A stretch of 26,953 bases of DNA, from the NCBI GenBank assembly GCA_964485095.1, contig CAZAIB010000092.1:1-26953 (forward strand), given 5' to 3'. The DNA comes from CAYNWT01 sp964485095. Lineage in GTDB: Bacteria; Planctomycetota; Planctomycetia; Planctomycetales; Planctomycetaceae. Shown here piece after piece: positions 18,301 through 24,765 of this stretch. How positions within the stretch are numbered: the first letter of the stretch is position 1; each line of letters begins with the position of its first letter. The translations under genes were made by a program, and so were the position numbers. The notes beneath the pieces are model-generated. The model saw only the letters and a list, made by a program, of their open reading frames with translations, did no database searches and had not been told where the DNA came from.

Positions 18301-19978
18301 GGGAACCGAGAAGCTAAACAATCTCGACGCGGGTATCGCCGATGAGTTTGGCCACGCCATTGCAATTGACGGCGACCTGGCCGTCATTGGAGTGCCGAAG
18401 GTGGACCTGGAGGCTCCTAACGCGGGTGTCGCATACATTTACGAACGGCGGTCAGACGGCGGTTGGAGCAAGATTGCTGAGGTTACTGCTCCGGATGCCG
18501 ATCAGGGTGACGCGTTCGGATTCTCCGTTGCTATTGACGGCAGCACGTTGGTTGTGGGCTCGACCATGGATGACGATGAGGCATTCAACTCGGGCGCCGT
18601 TTATATCTTTGAACGGAATCTCGGCGGTGCCAATAACTACGGTCTGGTCACGAAACTCACTGATGCCAACGGTGGTTCGAAAGACCAATTCGGATACTCA
18701 CTCGGTATCGACAACGGCACACTTCTGGTTGGCGCGCGACTGGATGACAACGAGGGACGGAACTCTGGAAGTGCGTTCGTCTACGATCAGGACGCCGCTG
18801 GAAATTGGAACCTGACGACTCAGCTTCTTCCATCGACTTTGATGCAGGGCGACCAGTTTGGATACGACGTTGCCATCGATGGCGATCTGTTCCTTGTCGG
18901 AGCCCGAAAGTCGAACGAGCAGAGAATCGATTCTGGTTCGGCCTATCTGTTCGATAGAAATCTGGGCGGTGCAAACTCGTTCGGGATCGTCAGGCACTTC
19001 GTCGCCGATGACGCCGTTAACTTTGACTGGTTCGGCCAATCAGTTGATATTAACAACGGCGTTGTTGTCGTCGGCAAGCCGATTCGTAACGGACGTCAGC
19101 GTACAGGTGAAGTCTATGTTTACGAACGCAATGAAGGCGGGACAGACAACTGGGGTCTGGTCACACAGACATCCGCCCCCGACGGCGGCCTGGCGAATCA
19201 ATACGGTTTCTCCGTCGCGCTGAACGATACGACGCTTTATGCCGGGGCGCGGCTTGATCAAAACGTCAGCCAGAACGCTGGTCGAGTCTACGCCCACAGT
19301 GCGGCCGATGATTGGGACTTGTCTCGCGTTGTCGATTCCTACGACTCGGCAAACGGCGACTACTTCGGTCAAACAGTGGCGGCGTCCAATACCGCGCTGT
19401 TTGTTACTTCGCCGCGCGACGACGATAACGGGAACCGTTCGGGAAGCGTCTTCACCGAAGACCTGACGCGAATCGAAACCGCTACCGTGACCGTGGTCGT
19501 CAGCGCTCCACTGTTGGCTCCAAGCCTTGGGCAACGGACCGACAGTCAGCTCACGCAGGCCCAACTGGCAGGTGCCGTCGATGACGCGATTGCGGAATGG
19601 GTTGCCGCAGGCATCACCCAGGAACAACTGACACTCCTTAGGTCGGTTAACTTCAGTATCAATGATCTTGCCGGGACACAACTTGGTGGAGCGTTTGGGA
19701 CTTCCATCATTCTGGATACCAACGCGGCCGGTAATGGCTGGAGAATCGGCGCGGATAACTTCGGGTACGACCCGGTGCAAGTTGCCGCTCACGAACTTGG
19801 CCACGTGCTTGGCTTCGACGATCTCTACGACGAAGCTGATCGCGGCAACATTATGTTCGGGATCCTTGGGCTCGGCGAAGAACGCGACATCGCGTCAGAA
19901 AGTCCAGACTTCCCTGAACTGGCAGATGTGTTCTTCCAGAACCGAAAAGAAGCAGACGAAGTCCTGTTCGCTTTCTAA
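12371..19978 (+). CDS. Giant LEPR-type exported multidomain surface protein with C-terminal HELGH metallopeptidase-like site
   Basis: Predicted 2535-residue extracellular protein. The start chosen is ATG 12371, preceded by GAGG (12361-12364); the frame is open upstream to 12212 but that part looks non-coding. Order of parts: basic N-terminus with ALEDRALLT (21-29), a variant of the planctomycete LEPR-XLL signature; CARDB-like domain (about 29-140); M23/LytM-like domain (about 190-310) whose final zinc motif reads HLGFGV instead of HLHFEV, so probably inactive; choice-of-anchor/ASH-like domain (about 437-547); Calx-beta domain (about 555-653); eleven tandem repeats (about 654-1901); cadherin/tandem-type Ig-like domain (about 1902-1977); seven FG-GAP units (about 1977-2370), matching a complete integrin-like propeller; and a C-terminal domain with HELGHVLGFDD (2474-2484) and Met-turn-like NIMFG. 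It is probably an adhesin or surface-layer component; proteolytic activity is inferred from the motif only. Confidence 0.92.
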   Translation: MLRRAKRNSRRALPAPCTTEALEDRALLTNLALTGASLVQGDDATPLSNAILGEQVNVRVDYVTDDQALADYRVEFRVDGVVLDTVTNQGTGGGNSGSFFLATRGWYATPGTHTIEVILDADDDIAEDNETDNSTTFTVSTFAAAPPVQFAFPVEGEIQQDSFITDYIDIDPTAGVSDFAGGIYSTDGNDAWQIGVPHFEDQDAGVDVLAAAAGTVVAVNDGEFDRQTAIITPEPESNFVVIDHGNGYRSIYRNLRRDSVEVAVGDTVAQGERIGRVGSSGASDEPHLGFGVEHNGLPVEPVLDVATYLQDTPDYSGDVVRIRSSRVTSYAPASDIEEGPGRTPVFSLDSGQDIFFYGQFTSLKQNDVLEYVVFRPSGLEWTRSAFTITQDEVTSERVANQILEDSPEIGQWRVDFLVNGEKIGEDGFEVRPGGAPEMLVADATGTIVVNNRYTPFDFGTTTEGGTEPELSFFVENVGSNDLRINDVSVPQGFRVSQTLPDTIAPGATSELIVSLDSTFAGYFGGEIVIDSNDSDDPVHRFSIEGQVELTAVDNLQIGIGVRSIDEGGNTVANISRTGSTATPLTVNLSSDDPTQVSFPPTVTIPAGQNFASFFITAVDDQTVEGDMTVQIVAETISLSSAVNTLEIIDDDFPDFVITETGGDTTVDESGTADTFDVALSSQPLTDVVFDLTVVDPSEVSVSINRLTFTNANWDVPQVVTVTGQDDMDLDGPVGSLIELEVTPGSDAAFLGLSGDVTVVTTDDDVAAFQISASGGATVVGESGTTDSFDFNLASRPLSDVVVAISSSDPTEAIASPGLITISPADWNTLQTVTVTGVDDFILDGNRFSNITLQVVDAQSFIGFQGVERDVPVTTLDDDVANIVLTPTDGFSNVSESGTTDQVGVSLAVEPLTDVVISLTTTDAGEVGVGPAQLTFTPDNWDISQAATVTGIADDLADGDQTVSLVATVVPMGSDPAFIGTAAVSDVTNRDEDAVIIVNPTSGITEVTEGGGSDTVAISLQAAPLGDVVVELTPTDLGEVSAQATNLTFTTLNWNQPQTATVTGVDDFVVDGTQNTTVVVRSVAGQSHAAFAGAVTQTFVSTVDDETAGIVVTPTGVDTRVRENGTTDSVDISLAAQPLSTVVVQVASGDLTEVLTPALRYTFTPANWNTPQQVNVIGVDDVTLDGDQTTSMLITVIDNLSQNLFDGLVQPFDVITEDNEAPTWTIEESDGTNVVSEDGNTDTFDIVLDAQPTSDVTVELVTNSPDEISTDLATLTFTSTNWNVTRTVTILGVDDAVVDGQQSVSLTLRTIDALTNDAFDALEQTLTVVNEDDDIAGIVLTESGGTSSVTEGATDDTIGVTLNAKPLDDVVLEVDVSDGTQLTAAPTVLTFTPANWDIPQDVTVAAVDDVIADGDEPVQVAFSVLDASSHVQFHGLTALATVTVVDNDASISVLQTNGGTVVDESGTSDTIDIVLDAQPLGDVVVSSVSRDGGEVTASPTFLTFTASNWSTPQTVTLTGVDDVLLDGTQSTQIDIAVVDVVSADAYDGIATLLSVATTDNDTPDIVVTESGGSTTVSELLTTDSFTVRLAARPLSPVVIDVTSFDTTEATVSPATLTFDPVLWNTPQTVTVFGVDDMPVDGNQVTPVVLRVDSAQSDAAFGGQEAGVDVTTVDNEVASFTVTQSGGTTAVSETGTTDDFSVVLDAAPTQDVVLAVSTTDPTEADVDLPTLTFTPANWDTPQVVTVIGVDDPTVDGTATSIVQVQVIDGLSDSAFAGLVDSSVQVTTTNDDVAGFSLAESNNSTVVSETGTSDTFQVILDRQPETGIVFFTSTNAPDELSVSPALLTFTSANWSVPQTVTVTGLDDAITDSNGPFDVFVAIEESRSDNAFDSLPVQAVQVSNISDEPPLVAVDDSVQATRDTSLVFDVLTNDAPSPEVRILSVGSADNGTVEQVRNGRLEYTPDPGFVGVDSFEYSIVRGTEKLNNLDAGIADEFGHAIAIDGDLAVIGVPKVDLEAPNAGVAYIYERRSDGGWSKIAEVTAPDADQGDAFGFSVAIDGSTLVVGSTMDDDEAFNSGAVYIFERNLGGANNYGLVTKLTDANGGSKDQFGYSLGIDNGTLLVGARLDDNEGRNSGSAFVYDQDAAGNWNLTTQLLPSTLMQGDQFGYDVAIDGDLFLVGARKSNEQRIDSGSAYLFDRNLGGANSFGIVRHFVADDAVNFDWFGQSVDINNGVVVVGKPIRNGRQRTGEVYVYERNEGGTDNWGLVTQTSAPDGGLANQYGFSVALNDTTLYAGARLDQNVSQNAGRVYAHSAADDWDLSRVVDSYDSANGDYFGQTVAASNTALFVTSPRDDDNGNRSGSVFTEDLTRIETATVTVVVSAPLLAPSLGQRTDSQLTQAQLAGAVDDAIAEWVAAGITQEQLTLLRSVNFSINDLAGTQLGGAFGTSIILDTNAAGNGWRIGADNFGYDPVQVAAHELGHVLGFDDLYDEADRGNIMFGILGLGEERDIASESPDFPELADVFFQNRKEADEVLFAF
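14330..18075 (+). repeat. Eleven tandem Calx-beta-like protein repeats
   Basis: Within the giant surface protein, about 113-residue units recur eleven times. Each opens with a pattern like ESGTTDTFDV, contains LTFTPANWNTPQTVTVTGVD followed by D-x-x-x-DG, and ends in an acidic DDD, DNE or DND tail likely to bind calcium. The units are clearly related in protein sequence but diverged at DNA level, suggesting an old expansion rather than a recent duplication prone to slippage. A more divergent Calx-beta unit (about 14033-14328) precedes them. Confidence 0.85.
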
Positions 19979-20023
19979 GCGGAAAGAACTCGGACCAGTT
20001 GGTTAGCGACTGTAAATCAATGT

Positions 20024-20064
20024 AGCTGACTGAGGCCCTCAGTCAGCTCGTCGCGCCAGCGACG
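20024..20064. terminator. Two tandem hairpins between convergent genes
   Basis: AGCTGACTGAG (20024-20034) and CTCAGTCAGCT (20038-20048) form a perfect 11-bp stem with a 3-nt loop. Directly after it, CGTCGC (20049-20054) and GCGACG (20059-20064) form a second 6-bp stem. The 105-bp gap lies between the convergent surface protein and decarboxylase genes, so a bidirectional terminator is likely. Neither side has a proper T-run, so this is not a textbook intrinsic terminator. Confidence 0.55.
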
Positions 20065-20083
20065 AAAGAGGACTTACCGACTT

Positions 20084-21493
20084 TTACTCCGCCCGCGCGA
20101 GTTCGGTGATGACGTCGAACGCGGTCTCAACATCCGCTGCCGTCGTATAGGTCTGCCCGACCTGGAACCGAATCACATACTGCCCCGCGTGGGTCGTTTG
20201 CGTCAGGTAAATCCGGCCGTCATCGTTAATTCGATCGACCAGTCGGCGGTTCGTTTCGTCCGCATCTTCGCAACCCTCGGGGCAATAGCGAAACGAAAAC
20301 AGAGACAGCACGGGTTCTGAAGTGATCTCGAAGTCCGGTTCTGCCCGCAGGTGTTCGGCAATGTCTGATGCCCACTGCACGTGCTCCCGAACCTTCTGCT
20401 GCATCGCGGCAACACCGTAGCTGCGAATCACAAACCAAAGCTTCAACGCTCTGAACCGGCGTCCCAGCGGTATCGACCACTCAGAATAGTTCGTGATGCG
20501 GTCATGCCCTTGCGTCTTCAGATAGGTCGGCCGAATCGCCAACGTCTTCACAAACGATTCCGGATCTTTCACAAAGTGAGCCGAACAGTCGAAGTTCGTG
20601 AACAGCCATTTGTGCGGATTGAACACAAAACTATCAGCGCGTTCTGAACCAGCCATCAGGTCTCTGAATTCCGGGCAAATCATCGCGCTGCCGGCCCACG
20701 CCGCGTCAACGTGCACGTAGACGTTGTACTTTTCAGCCACATCGCAAATGGCGGCGATATCGTCGCACGCGCCAACGCTGGTCCCGCCGATGCACACCAC
20801 CACCGCGCACGGAAGTAGTCCAGCTGCCAGGTCTTCCTTGATCGCGACTTCCAGCGCGGCCGGATCCAGTCCGCTTCGCGAACCAACTGTCGGCAGCTTG
20901 ATCAGGTTCCGCTGCCCGACTCCCGCAACCCAACACGCCTTGTCGATGGAAGAATGCACCTGGTCCGAACAGTACACGCGGCAGGCTGGTAAACCGGCCA
21001 ACCCCTCCGCGTTCCCCCGAAACTCAAGAGCCCGCTCGCGCGCGTGCAGAATTGCTGCGAGTGTGGCGCTGGATGCTGAATCCTGAATGACCCCCTCAAA
21101 CTCCCCGGGCAGGCCAACCATCTGCCGAAGCCAATCCAGCATGCGGGTTTCAAGCTCAGTGGCCGCGGGCGAAGTTTGCCAAAGCATGCACTGTGCGGCT
21201 AGCGTTGCGGTAAGCCACTCGGCAAGAATCGACGGCGGGCTTGAGTTCGCCGTGAAGTACGCGAAGAACCGCGGATGCTGCCAGTGCGTCATCCCCGGCA
21301 TCACAATGTCTTCGAACTCACCAAAGATCGTCGCGAAGTCTTCCGTATCCACCGGCGGCGTGTCGGGGATTTGGCAGGCAATGTCGCCCGGCGCGGTTTG
21401 AGCTCGCACGGGGTGGTCTCGAAGGTTTGTCAGGTAGTCGGAGGCCCATGCCGCCAGCCGTGGCCCCCACTCATCAAGCGATTCAATATCCAT
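20084..21493 (-). CDS. PLP-dependent amino acid decarboxylase (group II, aromatic-L-amino-acid decarboxylase-like)
   Basis: Predicted 469-residue pyridoxal-phosphate enzyme that would remove CO2 from an amino acid to give an amine. Visible features: the family N-terminus with MTHWQHPRFFAYF, the cofactor-stacking His in YCSDQVHSSIDKA, the PLP-nitrogen Asp in HVDAAWAGSA, and the Schiff-base Lys295 in NPHKWLFTNFD. Length and motif order match intact group II decarboxylases related to DOPA, tyrosine and tryptophan decarboxylases. The aromatic preference is inferred from resemblance; histidine or other substrates are not excluded. The ATG at 21493 is shared with no other frame. The gene is divergent, with an 88-bp gap, from the deacetylase-MoaD-AOR unit, so the two may share regulation. 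Confidence 0.92.
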   Translation of the reverse strand: MDIESLDEWGPRLAAWASDYLTNLRDHPVRAQTAPGDIACQIPDTPPVDTEDFATIFGEFEDIVMPGMTHWQHPRFFAYFTANSSPPSILAEWLTATLAAQCMLWQTSPAATELETRMLDWLRQMVGLPGEFEGVIQDSASSATLAAILHARERALEFRGNAEGLAGLPACRVYCSDQVHSSIDKACWVAGVGQRNLIKLPTVGSRSGLDPAALEVAIKEDLAAGLLPCAVVVCIGGTSVGACDDIAAICDVAEKYNVYVHVDAAWAGSAMICPEFRDLMAGSERADSFVFNPHKWLFTNFDCSAHFVKDPESFVKTLAIRPTYLKTQGHDRITNYSEWSIPLGRRFRALKLWFVIRSYGVAAMQQKVREHVQWASDIAEHLRAEPDFEITSEPVLSLFSFRYCPEGCEDADETNRRLVDRINDDGRIYLTQTTHAGQYVIRFQVGQTYTTAADVETAFDVITELARAE

Positions 21494-21581
21494 CCGCGTA
21501 GGTTAGCCGAAGCCACATCGCACAGCGACATCGGTGGCCATCCGTGCTACGATCAAAGTTCTGAACTCAAGAGAACAAAAA

Positions 21582-22289
21582 GTGAACTACGACCAGGAAC
21601 CACTCGACATACTTGTCGTCGCGCCGCATCCGGACGACGCGGAAATTAGCGTTGGCGGAACCATTTGCCGCAGCCGCAAAGAAGGACTGCGTGTCGGTGT
21701 GGTGGAACTGACCAACGGCGAACCAACACCACACGGTTCGCCTGAAAAACGAGCCGCTGAGACTGCCGCTGCGACCGACATTATGGACCTCACCTGGCGG
21801 CACAACCTGGGACTTCCCAACCGCCAGCTTGAAGCCACCCTCGACGCTCGCCGCGCGCTAGCGGAAGTTTTTCGGCTGACGCGTCCGAACATCATTCTGG
21901 CTCCGTATTGGGAAGATGCTCATCCGGACCATGTCGCTGCCAGCGCGTTGGCTGATGCGTCGCGGTTCTGGTCGAAGCTGTCCAGAACCGATATGGCGGG
22001 TCAGCGGTTCCATCCGCCGCAGATCTACTACTACTGGAGCATCCACCTGCGGATCCACCCAAAGCCCGCGTTCGTAGTCGACATCAGCGACACGATCGAC
22101 CAAAAAATGCAGGCGGTCGAAGCCTACGAAAGTCAGGTCATTGCCGGGCGACCGAAGCAGCACCCGACGTTGCTGGACGACGTGCGTGACCGAGCCCGCT
22201 ATTGGGGCTGGACCATTGGAACCGCCTATGCGGAACCCTACGGAAGTCGCGAAGAGATACAGCTTAAAGGCTTTGGGGCGCTGCTGTGA
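21582..22289 (+). CDS. PIG-L family deacetylase (BshB1-like)
   Basis: Predicted 235-residue zinc-dependent N-acetyl sugar deacetylase. The zinc site is visible as HPDDAE (His16, Asp19) and HPDH (His114-His117). The segment VGVVELTNGEPTPHGSPEKR followed by NLGLPNR closely follows the BshB1 pattern of bacillithiol synthesis, which removes acetate from N-acetylglucosaminyl-malate. Bacillithiol production is not shown here, since no bshA or bshC lies in the window, so another GlcNAc conjugate is possible. I chose GTG 21582, near CAAGAGAAC, because homologues begin a few residues before DILVV; GTG 21534 in the same frame is an alternative. Its TGA overlaps the GTG of the MoaD-like gene (GTGA), implying coupled translation. 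Confidence 0.88.
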   Translation: MNYDQEPLDILVVAPHPDDAEISVGGTICRSRKEGLRVGVVELTNGEPTPHGSPEKRAAETAAATDIMDLTWRHNLGLPNRQLEATLDARRALAEVFRLTRPNIILAPYWEDAHPDHVAASALADASRFWSKLSRTDMAGQRFHPPQIYYYWSIHLRIHPKPAFVVDISDTIDQKMQAVEAYESQVIAGRPKQHPTLLDDVRDRARYWGWTIGTAYAEPYGSREEIQLKGFGALL

Positions 22290-22552
22290 GTGTTCGGATC
22301 GAGTTCATGGGAATGCCGCGTCAATATGCGGCGTGCGACACCATCGATACCGATGCGGACACGTTGGATGACGCTCTCCGCACCGTTGCCGATCGCTTTC
22401 CGGAGATTCAACAACATTGCTTCGACGGCAAGACATTGAGGACCGGTTTCCTGGTCGGAGTGAACTCGCGCTTCGATTCGGTTCAACCCACGATGCCACT
22501 GCACGATGGAGACACTGTGCAACTTTTGTCCGCCGACGTGGGCGGCCACTAA
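22286..22552 (+). CDS. MoaD/ThiS-like sulfur carrier protein ending in Gly-Gly-His
   Basis: Predicted 88-residue ubiquitin-fold protein. The pattern of a beta-grasp start (VRIEFMG), the helix DDALRTVADRFPEI, FLVGVNSRF, PLHDGDTVQLLSADVGG matches MoaD, the small subunit of molybdopterin synthase, which carries sulfur as a C-terminal thiocarboxylate. MoaD ends in Gly-Gly, but here one His follows (GGH, then TAA), so activation would need removal of His or a different use. It begins at a GTG overlapping the deacetylase stop and ends 1 nt before the AOR start codon, so it very likely supplies pterin-dithiolene cofactor for that enzyme. Other sulfur-carrier roles are possible. Confidence 0.85.
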   Translation: MSVRIEFMGMPRQYAACDTIDTDADTLDDALRTVADRFPEIQQHCFDGKTLRTGFLVGVNSRFDSVQPTMPLHDGDTVQLLSADVGGH

Positions 22553-22553
22553 C

Positions 22554-24317
22554 GTGTCCGAACTCTTTGGATACCACGGTCGATACCTGCGTGTCGATGT
22601 CTCGACTCAGTCGTTTCAAACGGTGCAGATCCCGGAGGAAGTGCTTTGGCAGTTCGTTGGCGGCACCGGACTGGCCACATGGATTCTCACGCAGGAAACC
22701 CCCGGCCAAATCGACGCGCTGCATGCTGAGGCACCGCTGATTTTCGTCTTCAGCCCGCTTGTGGGCAGTCCGCTGACCACGTCCGCAAAGTTTGGAGTCG
22801 TGGCCAAATCGCCGCTGACCAACCGGCTTAACGACTCACTGGCGTCGTCCCACTTCGCGATCGCCGGCAAGAAAACAGGCGTCGATGCGATTGTCATCAC
22901 GGGGCAGAGTGCTCAGCCAACACTGCTGCGTATCGAACCCGATTCGGTTGCGTTCGAACCGGCGGCCGACCTCTGGGGGCTCACCATCCCCGCGTGCGAA
23001 CAGCAACTACGCTCACGCCTGCCGCGCGGGTTTCGATCGGCCGTGATCGGACCAGCGGGCGAACGCGGAGTGCGCTATGCATCGATCTCTCACGACGGTC
23101 GGCACGCTGGTCGAGGTGGCCTGGGCGCTGTCATGGGTTCGAAGAAGCTCAAGGCTGTCTGTGTCCGCGGCGATCGCATAACACAGTTCGCAAAGCCTGA
23201 AGCGCTCACGGCGTACAGCAAAGCACTTTCTCGCAGGTCACTGGGGCAAGCGACCGCCAAGTACCGTGAACTGGGAACCGTCGACAACCTGGTCACGTTT
23301 AATCGGCTGGGCACGCTGCCCACGCGAAATTTCCAGGCCGGCACATTTGACGGCGCCCACAACCTGGCCCCGGAAGTTCTTGTACCGGAAGGCAAGCGAA
23401 CCCGTTCGTCCTGTGCGGCGTGCACGATTGGTTGCGAACACATCTTTGAGACGGCTGAGGGCCGGCCGGTTCGAATGGAGTACGAGAACCTGTTTGCTCT
23501 GGGGCCATTGTGCGGCGTCTCAGATCCGGAAGTCGTGCTCAAAGCGTCCGCCTTTTGCGATGACCACGGAATGGACACCATCAGCGCGGGAGTCACGGTC
23601 GCGTTTGCGATGGAGTGCAGCGAACGCGGACTCATCCCCCAGTCGCTGCGGTTCGGAAATGGAGCTGACCTATTGTCCGCTTTGCAATCCATCTCGACCA
23701 GAACCGGCCTGGGAGATTTGCTGGCACTGGGAACCCGCGCCGCTGCAGAACAGATCGGGCAGGGCAGCCAGGCCTTTGCCGCTCATGTGAAAGGCCTGGA
23801 ACTGCCCGGCTACGAACCCCGCGCGCTGCAGATGATGGGATTGGGCTTCGCCGTCAACACGCGCGGAGCCGACCACAATCGATCAGGAGCTTACCAGGTT
23901 GACTTCTCCGATCAGTCGGACCGGTTCGACGCAAAAGCAGCTGATGTTCAACTCGTGATCGATACTGAAAACGAAGCAACGATCATGGACTCACTGATCC
24001 TGTGCAAGTTTCTGCGCGGCGTGTTCGAAGACCGGATGGCAGCGATGGCTGAGATGCTGCATCTCACGACGGGCGCTCAACACTCCGGCTCGGACTTGGT
24101 TCGAATTGCGAACTCGATTGTCGATCAGAAGAAGCGATACAACATCCAGCAGGGTTGGACTCCGGCTGAAGACACGTTGCCAGCCAGGTTCCTAGATCAG
24201 GCCCTCGGCGACGGCGCCAGCGAGGGAGCTGTGTTGACTCGGCAAAAATTGGACGATTTGATCCTGGCCTACAACCGGGCCAGGGGCTGGAGTGATGAGG
24301 GGTGGGTCGACGGATAG
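22554..24317 (+). CDS. Aldehyde ferredoxin oxidoreductase (tungsten/molybdenum pterin, 4Fe-4S)
   Basis: Predicted 587-residue cytoplasmic enzyme oxidising aldehydes to carboxylic acids with ferredoxin, using a bis-pterin tungsten (or molybdenum) site and one 4Fe-4S cluster. The N-terminus (GYHGRYLRVDVST, FVGGTGLATWIL) and pterin-binding region (HAGRGGLGAVMGSKKLKAV) are family hallmarks. Cluster ligands are CAACTIGC (Cys287, Cys290, Cys294) and Cys484 in LILCKFLRG. NTRGADHNRSGAY is the expected late motif. Length is close to the usual 600-620. The frame is open upstream to ATG 22506, but that lies inside the MoaD-like gene; GTG 22554 gives the standard N-terminus. It ends the deacetylase-MoaD-AOR unit. 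Aldehyde substrate and metal cannot be read from sequence; the neighbouring decarboxylase hints at aldehydes derived from amines, but no amine oxidase is present. Confidence 0.93.
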   Translation: MSELFGYHGRYLRVDVSTQSFQTVQIPEEVLWQFVGGTGLATWILTQETPGQIDALHAEAPLIFVFSPLVGSPLTTSAKFGVVAKSPLTNRLNDSLASSHFAIAGKKTGVDAIVITGQSAQPTLLRIEPDSVAFEPAADLWGLTIPACEQQLRSRLPRGFRSAVIGPAGERGVRYASISHDGRHAGRGGLGAVMGSKKLKAVCVRGDRITQFAKPEALTAYSKALSRRSLGQATAKYRELGTVDNLVTFNRLGTLPTRNFQAGTFDGAHNLAPEVLVPEGKRTRSSCAACTIGCEHIFETAEGRPVRMEYENLFALGPLCGVSDPEVVLKASAFCDDHGMDTISAGVTVAFAMECSERGLIPQSLRFGNGADLLSALQSISTRTGLGDLLALGTRAAAEQIGQGSQAFAAHVKGLELPGYEPRALQMMGLGFAVNTRGADHNRSGAYQVDFSDQSDRFDAKAADVQLVIDTENEATIMDSLILCKFLRGVFEDRMAAMAEMLHLTTGAQHSGSDLVRIANSIVDQKKRYNIQQGWTPAEDTLPARFLDQALGDGASEGAVLTRQKLDDLILAYNRARGWSDEGWVDG

Positions 24318-24408
24318 TTGCACTGGATGAGGTGGGAGGCCGGTTCGGCAGGCTGGGTTGAGCCGCCTCATTCGCCCGAATCGAGTCTTTTCACGCCAAA
24401 ACCCCCGG

Positions 24409-24436
24409 TTGACCGATGTTCGGTCGCTGATACAAT
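24409..24436 (+). promoter_or_regulatory. Strong sigma-70-type promoter of the small basic protein gene
   Basis: TTGACC (24409-24414) and TACAAT (24431-24436), each five of six matches to consensus, are separated by 16 bp. Transcription would start near 24443 and give a leader of about 57 nt. This is the clearest promoter in the window. Confidence 0.7.
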
Positions 24437-24450
24437 GCTCGATCTGAGTT

Positions 24451-24466
24451 CCGCACGTTGGTGCGG
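24451..24466 (+). promoter_or_regulatory. Leader hairpin upstream of the small basic protein gene
   Basis: CCGCAC (24451-24456) and GTGCGG (24461-24466) form a perfect 6-bp stem with loop GTTG in the predicted 5' leader, close to the expected transcription start. It may stabilise the mRNA or regulate translation. It leaves the AAGGG site (24482-24486) free. Confidence 0.45.
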
Positions 24467-24499
24467 TTCAAACATTGACTTTAAGGGTTACTTGCTGCC

Positions 24500-24661
24500 A
24501 TGGGACGCGTTGAACGATCACGTGAGATTGCACGCCGACGAACTCGCCGGGTGAAACTGCAAAAGCTGCGAGCCAAGTACGCAGCCGCTAAGAGCGACAG
24601 CACCAAGGCTGAGATCATGGAGAAAGTTCGCAAGATCAGCCCACTGGTGACGATGGACTAG
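24500..24661 (+). CDS. Small basic planctomycete protein (53 aa)
   Basis: Encodes a 53-residue protein starting MGRVERSREIARRRTRR and ending ISPLVTMD. It is rich in Arg and Lys, with a helix-prone Ala/Lys middle (KLQKLRAKYAAAK), and has no TM segment or signal peptide. I recall similar small proteins in planctomycetes annotated as DUF6800 family, but this is from memory and unchecked. Support for a real gene comes from its context: a strong promoter (24409-24436), an AAGGG ribosome-binding site 13 nt ahead of the ATG (rather long), and an intrinsic terminator 30 nt after the stop. The charge suggests binding of nucleic acid or the ribosome, which is inference only. Confidence 0.8.
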   Translation: MGRVERSREIARRRTRRVKLQKLRAKYAAAKSDSTKAEIMEKVRKISPLVTMD

Positions 24662-24690
24662 TTCTTTCGAACTTCAGTGAAACAGATGTA

Positions 24691-24716
24691 ACGCCGGTTT
24701 AAGCCGGCGTTTTTTT
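24691..24716 (+). terminator. Intrinsic terminator after the small basic protein gene
   Basis: ACGCCGG (24691-24697) and CCGGCGT (24704-24710) form a GC-rich stem with loop TTTAAG, followed by six more T (24711-24716). It also lies about 50 bp beyond the stop codon of the convergent Fe-S gene and may serve both, although on the minus strand the T-run is only two bases. Confidence 0.88.
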
Positions 24717-24765
24717 ATGCGCTGGTGGTTCGCGGAACAGCTGCTGCCTGGGTTGCAGGTTGGCC

